Assembly (NCBI GenBank): GCA_030055515.1 | Contig: JASFYI010000001.1 | Span: 620,001-684,000, forward strand | Reading direction: 5' to 3' | DNA from: Methanolinea sp. | GTDB taxonomy: Archaea; Halobacteriota; Methanomicrobia; Methanomicrobiales; Methanospirillaceae | Length of the DNA: 64,000 nt | Part shown: positions 35,309 to 43,034 of the stretch, piece by piece | Layout of the letters: the number at the start of each line of letters is the position of its first letter | How positions within the stretch are numbered: the stretch's first letter is position 1 | Translations under genes and position numbers: made by a program | The notes under the pieces: model-generated | Seen by the model: only the letters and a program-made list of their open reading frames with translations | What the model was told of the DNA's origin: nothing | Database searches by the model: none

Positions 35309-35320
35309 AATATTTATAAA
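35309..35320 (+). promoter_or_regulatory. TATA box of the archaellin operon
   Basis: AATATTTATAAA is a strong TATA element preceded by a purine-containing stretch. Predicted initiation is near 35335-35341, at the foot of the leader stem-loop. Confidence 0.7.
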
Positions 35321-35332
35321 TAAGGAGGCTAA

Positions 35333-35383
35333 TCTACACTTACGGGCTAACTGGAGGGATCCGTTAGTCCCGTGAGGTGTAGA
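35333..35383 (+). promoter_or_regulatory. Archaellin leader stem-loop that includes the ribosome-binding site
   Basis: Bases 35333-35355 pair with 35360-35383: nine pairs (one G-T), a bulged G, five pairs, a bulged T, five pairs, a bulged T, three pairs and a GGGA (GNRA) tetraloop, 22 pairs in all. The ribosome site GAGGTG (35374-35379) lies in the 3' arm and the stem ends two bases before the ATG at 35386. Confidence 0.75.
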
Positions 35384-35385
35384 CT

Positions 35386-35970
35386 ATGAAGAACGAAGGA
35401 AGGAAAGACGACGCGTTCACCGGGCTAGAGGCCGCGATTGTGCTGATCGCATTCGTGGTCGTGGCTGCGGTGTTCTCGTATGTGGTGCTCGGTGCCGGGT
35501 TCTTCACGACGCAGAAGAGCCAGGAGACCGTGTACGCGGCAACGAAGCAGGCGAGCGCGAACCTCGCGGAGTCCGGGCCGGTGGTCCTGCAAATTGATTC
35601 AAATGGGACATACGTAAAAACCATCAGCTTCAACCTGAAACCGGCTGCGGGTGCCTCACCGATGGATCTCACGAAAATTACCTATCACCTGACAACAACG
35701 GCACAGGATGTCCTCTACATTGACCAGAATGCCACGGGCTCGAGTCCGAAGATTTCAAGAATCGAGATCACCGGTGACCATGATCATCTGCTGGAGACCG
35801 ACGAAATGTGGAAGGTTACAATTGATACGACCGTACCTACAGAGGATGTGCTCATAGGGACAAATGATCTCTTCTCAATTGAGATCAAGCCTGATGTAGG
35901 TGCTTCCTTACTCCTCCAGAAACACGCGCCCGCAGGATTTACTGCGAATTCTTACTACGAGGTGTATTGA
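35386..35970 (+). CDS. flaB1: Archaellin FlaB1 (ArlB)
   Basis: Major filament subunit of the archaellum, 194 residues. Class III signal peptide cleaved by the FlaK/PibD peptidase between A10 and F11 (KDDA|FTGLEAAIVLIAF), then the hydrophobic filament-core helix (11-50) and a variable beta-rich outer domain. N-glycosylation sequons are visible (NGT near residue 73, NAT near 115). The first 40 mature residues are identical to FlaB2. GAGGTG seven bases before the ATG is the ribosome site, held in the leader stem-loop. Confidence 0.95.
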   Translation: MKNEGRKDDAFTGLEAAIVLIAFVVVAAVFSYVVLGAGFFTTQKSQETVYAATKQASANLAESGPVVLQIDSNGTYVKTISFNLKPAAGASPMDLTKITYHLTTTAQDVLYIDQNATGSSPKISRIEITGDHDHLLETDEMWKVTIDTTVPTEDVLIGTNDLFSIEIKPDVGASLLLQKHAPAGFTANSYYEVY

Positions 35971-35971
35971 G

Positions 35972-36619
35972 ATGTCCCTAAGAATGAATGATTTGGAGAG
36001 GGCATTCACGGGCCTCGAGGCCGCAATCGTCCTGATCGCATTCGTTGTCGTGGCCGCGGTGTTCTCATACGTGGTCCTTGGTGCCGGATTCTTCACAACG
36101 CAGAAGAGCCAGGAGACCGTGTATTCGGCAACGAAACAAGCAACATCAAGTTTTGAGGTCATTGGATCCGTGTATGGGATCGCAATAACTTCAAACGCTG
36201 AAAATATCTCCTACATCAAATTCACAATTGGAAATACTGCGGGAGGGACTGCAGTCGACATCACCAAGGTTATTGTGGAATATACAGATGAGACAACCCG
36301 CTGGGGTGGACAGCCGAGAGATGCATCACCCGCAGGTTACGGTCCACCTGGATATGATCCAGCTACGAGTATATCCATTACTGAAGAGCAACTTAAAGAT
36401 GCAACAACGCCGATGTGGGGCATCATCGAGAGGGTCAATGATGACGGGGACAATCTCCTTGAACCCGGCGAACAGTTTATCATCGGTATAAAGGTCCCCA
36501 CAACTGCAGCAAGGAATGTTCCATTTACCGTCACACTCCAGCCTGCAAATGGAGCAGCATATCCCATTGTCCGGAGGGTTCCTGCGGGTATCGACGTGGT
36601 AAACATCCTCGGGACTTAA
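35972..36619 (+). CDS. flaB2: Archaellin FlaB2 (ArlB)
   Basis: Second archaellin, 215 residues from the ATG at 35972 with GAGGTG upstream. Predicted cleavage A11|F12, identical core helix to FlaB1, but an unrelated-looking outer domain (GYGPPGYDPATSISITEEQ), so the two subunits likely differ on the filament surface. One sequon (NIS, near residue 73). The DNA of the outer domain is more AT-rich than the core. A T-rich tract follows, suggesting that most transcripts of the two archaellin genes end here. Confidence 0.95.
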   Translation: MSLRMNDLERAFTGLEAAIVLIAFVVVAAVFSYVVLGAGFFTTQKSQETVYSATKQATSSFEVIGSVYGIAITSNAENISYIKFTIGNTAGGTAVDITKVIVEYTDETTRWGGQPRDASPAGYGPPGYDPATSISITEEQLKDATTPMWGIIERVNDDGDNLLEPGEQFIIGIKVPTTAARNVPFTVTLQPANGAAYPIVRRVPAGIDVVNILGT

Positions 36620-36628
36620 ACAGTTCCA

Positions 36629-36656
36629 TTTTTCCTTTATTTAATTTTTATATTTA
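36629..36656 (+). terminator. T-rich terminator after the archaellin genes
   Basis: Successive T runs (ATTTTTCCTTTATTTAATTT and following) just after flaB2 match archaeal intrinsic termination on U tracts. This would separate abundant archaellin message from the machinery genes. Confidence 0.55.
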
Positions 36657-36845
36657 GATATTAATTAATAGATTCATTGACAAAATAGGATGGTTAAATC
36701 AGTAAAATGGTTTACACATTGACAGTCTCATCCACTGAGTACATAAAAGATTGTTTGATACAGGTTAATTATATAAATAATTAAATTATAATAATATTTC
36801 ACCAAAAGTAACCTTTAACTATTAGTTCCCTATAGAATCTAAACC
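36657..36845 (+). promoter_or_regulatory. AT-rich intergenic region, probable promoter of flaCE-J
   Basis: About 190 bases of strongly AT-rich sequence between flaB2 and flaCE, with several TATA-like strings (TTATATAAAT near 36768, TAATATTTC near 36791). The precise box for the ATG at 36846 cannot be chosen by eye. Confidence 0.45.
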
Positions 36846-37760
36846 ATGGCAGTCAGTCAGTCACAGGTCGACCACATCATCGCCTCTGCCTCGTCCGACG
36901 ACCCGGAGGTGAAGCTCCTCAAGCTCCAGGACGAGGTCGAGCTGCTGAAGACCTCCATTAAACGACTGCTCATAGACATCCGTGAGCGGATGAACGACCT
37001 CGAGAACCCGATCGTTTCCACCGGCGGCATGGGTTCTGAAGGCGACGTCTCCGCGAAGATGGCGAGCGTTCTCCGGGACACGTCGAGTGCCATCGAGTCC
37101 GCTGCCGGCGCCATAAAGTCGACTGCCGAGACGAAGAAGGGAGAGGAGAAGGGTGCTCCGGGAGAGAAATTAGAAGTTCCAGAAACGAAAACGGAATCCC
37201 AAGGTCCCTCCATCTCCTCCCAATCAATGGCAGTTGCACCCGAAACACATGCGGCACACCCGTCGGTGCAGCCGTCGAAATCCGAGGTCGACCTGCTCGC
37301 TGCACTGAAGTCCCAGCTTGCGTCCCTCCCGAAGGAGGAAGAGACCCCTAAGGCACAGGCAGGGGACAAGGTCAGGCTCCAGAAGGTCTTCCGGCTCTTC
37401 GAGTGGACCTCCCGCAACGTCAAGAGGTACGGGCACGACCGCGTCGACCTGATGCTCGATGCATATCACGCGATGGGCTACATCTCGGACAAGAACTGCA
37501 AGCTCGTAAAAGACATGGCGAGGCTCATGCCGACCAGCATCGGGGAACTGCACGAGATACGGGCAGACGAGTTCGTCTCCGAGCTGTACGAGCTCAACCA
37601 CATCCTCAACCCGTCCGACTCCACGCTCGACCGCGACATGATAGAGGTCCTGATGGAGAAGAGGGAGGAGCGCGAGACGCAGAGGTTCCTCACCCCCGGA
37701 AGGCACCGCAGGGAGGATGCCAGCGAACAAGAGTATTTACCCTCGCGCGACAGACCGTAA
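36846..37760 (+). CDS. flaCE: Archaellum accessory protein FlaCE (ArlCE)
   Basis: Cytosolic ring component that links the ArlH/ArlI motor with CheF and switching. 304 residues: an N-terminal coiled coil (about 20-55, FlaC-like), a long low-complexity Ala/Pro/Ser/Lys/Glu linker (65-175), and a C-terminal FlaD/E-type domain (about 180-275; LFEWTSRNVKRYGHDRVDLMLDAYHAMGYIS). First gene of the machinery part of the operon; flaG follows after six bases. Confidence 0.88.
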   Translation: MAVSQSQVDHIIASASSDDPEVKLLKLQDEVELLKTSIKRLLIDIRERMNDLENPIVSTGGMGSEGDVSAKMASVLRDTSSAIESAAGAIKSTAETKKGEEKGAPGEKLEVPETKTESQGPSISSQSMAVAPETHAAHPSVQPSKSEVDLLAALKSQLASLPKEEETPKAQAGDKVRLQKVFRLFEWTSRNVKRYGHDRVDLMLDAYHAMGYISDKNCKLVKDMARLMPTSIGELHEIRADEFVSELYELNHILNPSDSTLDRDMIEVLMEKREERETQRFLTPGRHRREDASEQEYLPSRDRP

Positions 37761-37766
37761 GGCGAG

Positions 37767-38240
37767 ATGTCCAGCGAGACCATCGTCACCGCCCTCTTTC
37801 TCATCAGTGCAGTGATAGCCGCAGGCGTCCTCATCAACGCGATATTTCCCGCCATCTACAGGACGGCTGATACTTTCGGGTCTGTCACGACACAGGCCGA
37901 GACGAAGATACGGACGGATTTCAGGATCGTGAATACCTTTGCCAACAGTACAGCCGTGAAAGTGTGGGTGAAGAACGTCGGGTCGGCACGCATCCATGCA
38001 AACGAGCTGGACAACGGCGATCTCTACGCCGGAAACCCCGGGAATTTCGAGCGGTGGTCGCTCAAGGGGTTGTACGACAGGGCCGAACTCGGGAATTCCT
38101 ACTGGGACCCGGGCGAGACCCTGACGCTCACGAAGACGGATATCGGCTCGTACCTCGCGGGGAGCGACGACGTGTACGTGGCAATCGTCCTCCCGAACGG
38201 GGCGAGGAGGGAGATGAGCTTCTCGAAGTTCTCGAGTTAG
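37767..38240 (+). CDS. flaG: Archaellum stator protein FlaG (ArlG)
   Basis: Pseudoperiplasmic stator subunit that couples the archaellum to the S-layer. 157 residues with one N-terminal membrane helix (5-30, IVTALFLISAVIAAGVLINAI) and an outer beta-sandwich (45-157). The TQAETKIRTDFRIVNTF segment after the helix matches FlaG rather than FlaF, so I assign G before F. SD AGGCGAG. An NST sequon is near residue 60. Confidence 0.8.
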   Translation: MSSETIVTALFLISAVIAAGVLINAIFPAIYRTADTFGSVTTQAETKIRTDFRIVNTFANSTAVKVWVKNVGSARIHANELDNGDLYAGNPGNFERWSLKGLYDRAELGNSYWDPGETLTLTKTDIGSYLAGSDDVYVAIVLPNGARREMSFSKFSS

Positions 38241-38258
38241 CGTAAAGGGAAGACTCCG

Positions 38259-38735
38259 ATGGCCGCTGCATCCCTCGTCGCAACCGCGTTTGGAATCATC
38301 GTCATCATCGTCACCGCGTACGTCCTCGCGGGCAGCACGCTTGTCACGAGCGAGGTCGTCTCCACGGCGCAGAAGGACATGACAGAAATCCAGCTCAAGA
38401 TGCTCGGGACGTCGGTGCAGTACGTCGACAGCTCCCTCTCGCCCGGGACCGTGTACATCGAGCTCGGGAACAACGGGCGGGAACCCATAAGGGATTACCG
38501 CTACATGGATGTCTTCGTCTCCGACGAGATCTCGCGGGAATGGTTCCGGTTTCCCTACAGCGACTATCCACAGGTCGGGAGCTGGAGTATAGAAGAGATA
38601 AGGGACAATCTCATCTACCCAAACCAGTGGGATCCCGGCGAGACCATCAATATCTCCGTGAGGTATGCAGGTATTTCCCCATCCTACTTCAAGATAGTGA
38701 CACCCAACGGGGTGGCACTCTCCCACGAAATCTGA
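38259..38735 (+). CDS. flaF: Archaellum stator protein FlaF (ArlF)
   Basis: 158 residues: N-terminal membrane helix (7-30, VATAFGIIVIIVTAYVLAGSTL) and a beta-sandwich that in homologs binds the S-layer and pairs with FlaG. F/G assignment is by N-terminal resemblance; the two families are related and could be swapped. The WDPGETINISVRYAGISPSYFKIVTPNG segment parallels the FlaG end (WDPGETLTLTKTD), showing the common fold. Confidence 0.8.
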   Translation: MAAASLVATAFGIIVIIVTAYVLAGSTLVTSEVVSTAQKDMTEIQLKMLGTSVQYVDSSLSPGTVYIELGNNGREPIRDYRYMDVFVSDEISREWFRFPYSDYPQVGSWSIEEIRDNLIYPNQWDPGETINISVRYAGISPSYFKIVTPNGVALSHEI

Positions 38736-38776
38736 GATGCGGTCCCCGGATTGTCCTCACGTCCGGTAAGGATCAC

Positions 38777-38784
38777 TTTATATC
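38777..38784 (+). promoter_or_regulatory. Possible internal TATA box before flaH
   Basis: TTTATATC in an AT-rich 79-base gap predicts initiation near 38806, nine bases before flaH, so flaH-I-J and the che genes may also be read from an internal promoter. Confidence 0.4.
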
Positions 38785-38814
38785 AATATTACGATATAAT
38801 ATTCAGTACCACCC

Positions 38815-39561
38815 ATGGCAGGGTCAGTGAGCGAAGGACTCTCGAGTCTCCTCGGGGGAGAGGACAAGAATATCCTCTCGACAGGCAACAGCGAGATCGA
38901 CAAGAAGATAGCCGACGGCCTTCCCCTCGGGTCACTCACCCTGATAGAGGGCGAGAACGACACGGGGAAGAGCGTGCTCACCCAGCAGATCATGTGGGGG
39001 GCGATGAAACAGGGGTTCCGCGTCGATCTCTACTCGACAGAGCTCACGGCAAAGAGTTTCCTCACCCAGATGGAGTCCATGAGCCTCGACATATCGGACT
39101 ACTTCGCGTGGGGCTACATCCGGCTCTTCCACCTCCACATGGTCGGCTTCAAGTGGACAAAGGAGGAGATGGACGGTATCCTCCACCGCATCGTGAACCA
39201 CATCCGCCGGAGCAAGGCAGAGGTCGCGATCATCGACTCGCTCACGATGTTCACGGAGTATACCGACCAGGCATCGATCCTCTCGTTCCTGACCAACTGC
39301 AAGAACCTCGTCGACCATGGGAAGACGATCCTCATCACGCTCCACACGTACGCCTTCGAGGAGGACACCCTCATCAGGATACGTTCCATCTGCGATGCAC
39401 ACCTTCTCATGAAGAAGGCCCTCATCGGGGACAAGTACGTCATGGTCCTCGAGGTGATCAAGGTGCGGGGGGCCCGCAAGACCACGGGCAACCTGGTCTC
39501 GTTCGAGGTCCACCCCGGGTACGGCATGAAGATCATCCCCATATCGATGGCAAAGGTGTGA
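38815..39561 (+). CDS. flaH: Archaellum ATP-binding protein FlaH (ArlH)
   Basis: KaiC-like RecA-fold protein that sits with FlaI at the motor base and regulates assembly or switching. 248 residues; Walker A EGENDTGKS (45-53), and a Walker B-type hydrophobic strand ending in IIDSLTMF. Usual length for the family. flaI follows after four bases. Confidence 0.94.
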   Translation: MAGSVSEGLSSLLGGEDKNILSTGNSEIDKKIADGLPLGSLTLIEGENDTGKSVLTQQIMWGAMKQGFRVDLYSTELTAKSFLTQMESMSLDISDYFAWGYIRLFHLHMVGFKWTKEEMDGILHRIVNHIRRSKAEVAIIDSLTMFTEYTDQASILSFLTNCKNLVDHGKTILITLHTYAFEEDTLIRIRSICDAHLLMKKALIGDKYVMVLEVIKVRGARKTTGNLVSFEVHPGYGMKIIPISMAKV

Positions 39562-39565
39562 TCAC

Positions 39566-41434
39566 ATGGCGTCGCTCACGGCAGCTCTCACGCTTCCCTT
39601 CAAGCCTGCAGAGAACACCGAGGACAACGACTGCGTGAACAACATCGAGGGGTGTGCACTCTACCGGATGCTGCCGGTCAACGCGAAGGAATACGTGAAG
39701 AAGGCACCGCACCTCCTCGAGTACCTCCACATCTTCCCCGTCGATGAATACGGGATCCCGCTCTTCTTCTCCGAGCTAAAAAGGGATCTTAAGTCCATAT
39801 CGGATCCAAACCTCATCTACCCGGCGGACGACACGGTCTTCGTCCACATCTTCTTCGACCCTAACGACGTCCGGAATTACTACATCCCCGTCGACCCTTC
39901 CTTCATGCACAGCGTGAAAGACCTCCTCCCTGCAGTCGAGGTGAAGCTCGTCGACCTGCTCGATGCCCTCGAGGAGGACCCGGTCACCGACGAGGAGCGG
40001 GCCGAAGTGCTCAAGCGCCTCATCAGCCAGGTCCTCTACGTGAAGAAACCCGGCGAAGATGTCCCCCTGTTGACAGGGAAGACGAACAACAAGGGGTTCG
40101 TCGCGAAGATAAAGGATTTCCTCAACAAGGACCTCACCGCGAAGGAGAACCCCCACAGGGCCCTTGCCCTCGCGAACGTCCCCCAGACCCCCGACGGCAG
40201 GATCATCGTGACGCCGCAGGAGTACCGGGCAATCGAGTACCTCGTGATCCGCGACAAAATCGACGTGGGGCTCCTGAAACCCTTCATCAACGACAGGTAC
40301 ATCGAGGATATCACCGTCGACGGGGTCGGTCCCATCTTCGTCGAGCATAAGATCTTCAAGGGACTGAAATCGGTCGTCGGGTGGGATAACACCGAGGACC
40401 TCGACAACTTCGTCATCAAGCTCGCGGAGAGGACGAAGAGGCCCATCACGTACCGCAACCCCATCGTGGACGCGACCCTCCCGGACGGGTCCCGTATCAA
40501 CATCGTTTACAGCACGGAGATCAGCCGGAAGGGGAGCAACTTCACCATCAGGAAGGCGATGGACGACCCGATCAGTATCCTGAAGCTGATCGAATTCAAG
40601 ACGTGCGACTACATGGTCGCCGCTTACCTCTGGCTCTGCATCGAGAACGGGATGTCCCTCTTCATGAGCGGGGAGACTGCCAGCGGGAAGACGACGAGCC
40701 TCAACGCCCTCACGACCTTCATCCCGCCCGAGAACAAGATCGTGACCATCGAGGACACGCCCGAACTGCAGGTTCCCCACAAGAACTGGACGCGCGAGGT
40801 CTCCAAGGGCAAGGGGAGAGGTGAAGGGGAAGGATCTGACGTCACCATGTTCGACCTCCTCAAGGCAGCCCTCCGCCAGCGTCCAAACCAGATCCTCGTG
40901 GGTGAAATCCGTGGAGTCGAGGGGGCCGTCGCCTTTGGCGCGATGCAGACCGGCCACCCCGTCCTCTCGACGTTCCACGCCGCGTCCGTGGAGAAACTCA
41001 TCCAGCGTCTCTGCGGGGACCCAATCAACATCCCCAAGACGTACGTGGACAACCTCAACATCGTGGTCATCCAGAGCGCGGTCAAGAGGCCGACAGGGGA
41101 GACGGTCCGCCGGATGCTGAGCGTGAACGAACTCGTCGGGTACAACCCCGAGACCCAGGGGTTCTCATTCGTCGAGATGTTCCACTGGGATCCCGTCACC
41201 GACACCCACGAGTTCACCGGGAAAGGGAGTAGTTACCTCCTCGAGAACAAGATCGCGACAATGCTCGGCATCCCGGAGCACAAGAAAGCCCTGATCTACG
41301 ACGAGGTGGAGAAGAGGGCCCGGATCCTCGAGAGGCTCCACAAGGCGGGCTACACCGGGTTCTACGACCTCTACCACATGATCACGAAGATCAAGAAGCA
41401 GGGTCTCCTCAAGATCGATATCGACTCCATGTAG
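39566..41434 (+). CDS. flaI: Archaellum motor ATPase FlaI (ArlI)
   Basis: Hexameric GspE/PilT-type ATPase that drives both assembly and rotation. 622 residues; an N-terminal region (1-230), then YIEDITVDGVGPIFVEHK, Walker A GETASGKTT (about 370-378), Asp box, Walker B ILVGEIRG (about 443) and His box TGHPVLSTFHA. The stop TAG is directly followed by the flaJ ATG. Confidence 0.96.
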   Translation: MASLTAALTLPFKPAENTEDNDCVNNIEGCALYRMLPVNAKEYVKKAPHLLEYLHIFPVDEYGIPLFFSELKRDLKSISDPNLIYPADDTVFVHIFFDPNDVRNYYIPVDPSFMHSVKDLLPAVEVKLVDLLDALEEDPVTDEERAEVLKRLISQVLYVKKPGEDVPLLTGKTNNKGFVAKIKDFLNKDLTAKENPHRALALANVPQTPDGRIIVTPQEYRAIEYLVIRDKIDVGLLKPFINDRYIEDITVDGVGPIFVEHKIFKGLKSVVGWDNTEDLDNFVIKLAERTKRPITYRNPIVDATLPDGSRINIVYSTEISRKGSNFTIRKAMDDPISILKLIEFKTCDYMVAAYLWLCIENGMSLFMSGETASGKTTSLNALTTFIPPENKIVTIEDTPELQVPHKNWTREVSKGKGRGEGEGSDVTMFDLLKAALRQRPNQILVGEIRGVEGAVAFGAMQTGHPVLSTFHAASVEKLIQRLCGDPINIPKTYVDNLNIVVIQSAVKRPTGETVRRMLSVNELVGYNPETQGFSFVEMFHWDPVTDTHEFTGKGSSYLLENKIATMLGIPEHKKALIYDEVEKRARILERLHKAGYTGFYDLYHMITKIKKQGLLKIDIDSM

Positions 41435-43030
41435 ATGCCGCTGACAGCATTCGGGGAAAAGGTCCGGCGGGCCAACGCGGGAAAACTCCCCTTCCAAGAT
41501 CTCTTTTCTTCCATAAAAGAGAGGATATCCAAAATATCCGAGAACAAGAGGATGGGGCCAGACCTCCTCTTCATGGTCACGTACATGGCCTCCATCACCA
41601 CGGCGCAGGCGACGAGACCGGAGATATTCGCCTATACCGCCGCGCGGAAAGAGTACGTCCCCACGAAGTACATCGAGAGGGTCGAGTTCTTCGTCAAGCG
41701 CTGGAACTACAGCTACGTCCAGGCACTCTCCCTCATCGCGGAAAAAGTCCAGAACGAGATGCTGCGGAGCATGCTCCACAGGTACTCGAACTCCATCGAG
41801 TCGGGCGTCCCGGACGAGGACTTCCTCACGAGGGAACTTGCGACCATAAGGAGCGTCTACCGGAACGCGTACGAACAGGGGCTGGAGATGCTGAAAAAGT
41901 GGAGCGACGCGTACATCGCGATGCTCTTTTCGGCCACGCTCATCGGGATCATCATGATGATCTCGGTCGCGATCTTTGCGCCCGACGACATCCAGCAGAC
42001 GCTCGTCTCCTCTTACGCCATCGTCATCGCCGTCTCCTTCTTCGGGATAGTGACGATGTACAGGTCCGTCCCGCAGGACGACAAGACGCACCAGCTCGAG
42101 AAGGGTTCGAGGGAACAGAACCTGATCCGGAGCCTCGAGAAGAAGATCGTTCCCATCGCCGCAGTGGCCGCGATCCTCCTCGCGGTCCTCACGGCGAACA
42201 TCGGCCTCTCGATGCTCATGGTCGGTCTCCTCCTCCTCCCGCTCGGGTTGATCGGGTACCTCGACGACAAGAACATCATCGTCCGCGACACGGAGTTCAC
42301 CACCTTCATCAGGTCGCTCGGCGCGGTGATGGGCGGGAAGGGCGTCACGATAAGGAATGCCCTCGCCGAGATCGACAGGAAATCCCTCGAGAACCTCGAG
42401 CCTTTCATCAATGGGGTCTACTCGAAGCTGAACCTCGGCCTCGACGAGAAACTCGTGTGGCAGCGTTTCATCTACGAGTGCGGGAGCAACCTCATCTACA
42501 AGTACCTCAACATTTTCCGCGACTCCGTGGAACTGGGGGGAAAGCCCGACATCATCGGGCAGATGGTGGGCTCCTCCATGCTGGAACAGGTTCTCCTGCG
42601 GGAGAAGAGGAACCACCTCGCGATGGGGTTCGTCATCCTCCTCATTCCCATGCACGCGATGATGGTCGGGATATTCCTCTTCCTCTTCCACATCATGATC
42701 AGGATGGCAGAAGCGATAGGGGGTGTCATCTCCTCCATGGGAACAGCGAGTTCTGCCATCACGCAGTCCGGAACCATCTCGGGGACCCTCGCGGGAGGCA
42801 TCAACCTCTTCGTGAACTTCCCGCAGTACGAGATGGGAGTCTACACGGTCATCATGATCACGATCCTCACGCTCTCCAACATCATCGCAGGGAAGATCGT
42901 GATGGGTGGAGACCGGTACATTTACTATTTCTTCGCGAGCCTCCTCCTCGGCGTCACGGGGATCATTTATATCGTCGCGCCGGTAATAGTTGGTATGTTC
43001 TTCAATATTCCTACGTTCCAGGGGATCTAG
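41435..43030 (+). CDS. flaJ: Archaellum membrane platform protein FlaJ (ArlJ)
   Basis: Polytopic platform protein of the T2SS-F/TadC superfamily, 531 residues. Hydrophobic segments cluster around 165-205, 230-275, 400-430 and 460-525, separated by cytoplasmic domains rich in Arg/Glu that contact FlaI. It begins with no spacer after flaI, so translation is coupled. Last of the canonical archaellum genes. Confidence 0.94.
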   Translation: MPLTAFGEKVRRANAGKLPFQDLFSSIKERISKISENKRMGPDLLFMVTYMASITTAQATRPEIFAYTAARKEYVPTKYIERVEFFVKRWNYSYVQALSLIAEKVQNEMLRSMLHRYSNSIESGVPDEDFLTRELATIRSVYRNAYEQGLEMLKKWSDAYIAMLFSATLIGIIMMISVAIFAPDDIQQTLVSSYAIVIAVSFFGIVTMYRSVPQDDKTHQLEKGSREQNLIRSLEKKIVPIAAVAAILLAVLTANIGLSMLMVGLLLLPLGLIGYLDDKNIIVRDTEFTTFIRSLGAVMGGKGVTIRNALAEIDRKSLENLEPFINGVYSKLNLGLDEKLVWQRFIYECGSNLIYKYLNIFRDSVELGGKPDIIGQMVGSSMLEQVLLREKRNHLAMGFVILLIPMHAMMVGIFLFLFHIMIRMAEAIGGVISSMGTASSAITQSGTISGTLAGGINLFVNFPQYEMGVYTVIMITILTLSNIIAGKIVMGGDRYIYYFFASLLLGVTGIIYIVAPVIVGMFFNIPTFQGI

Positions 43031-43034
43031 AGCG

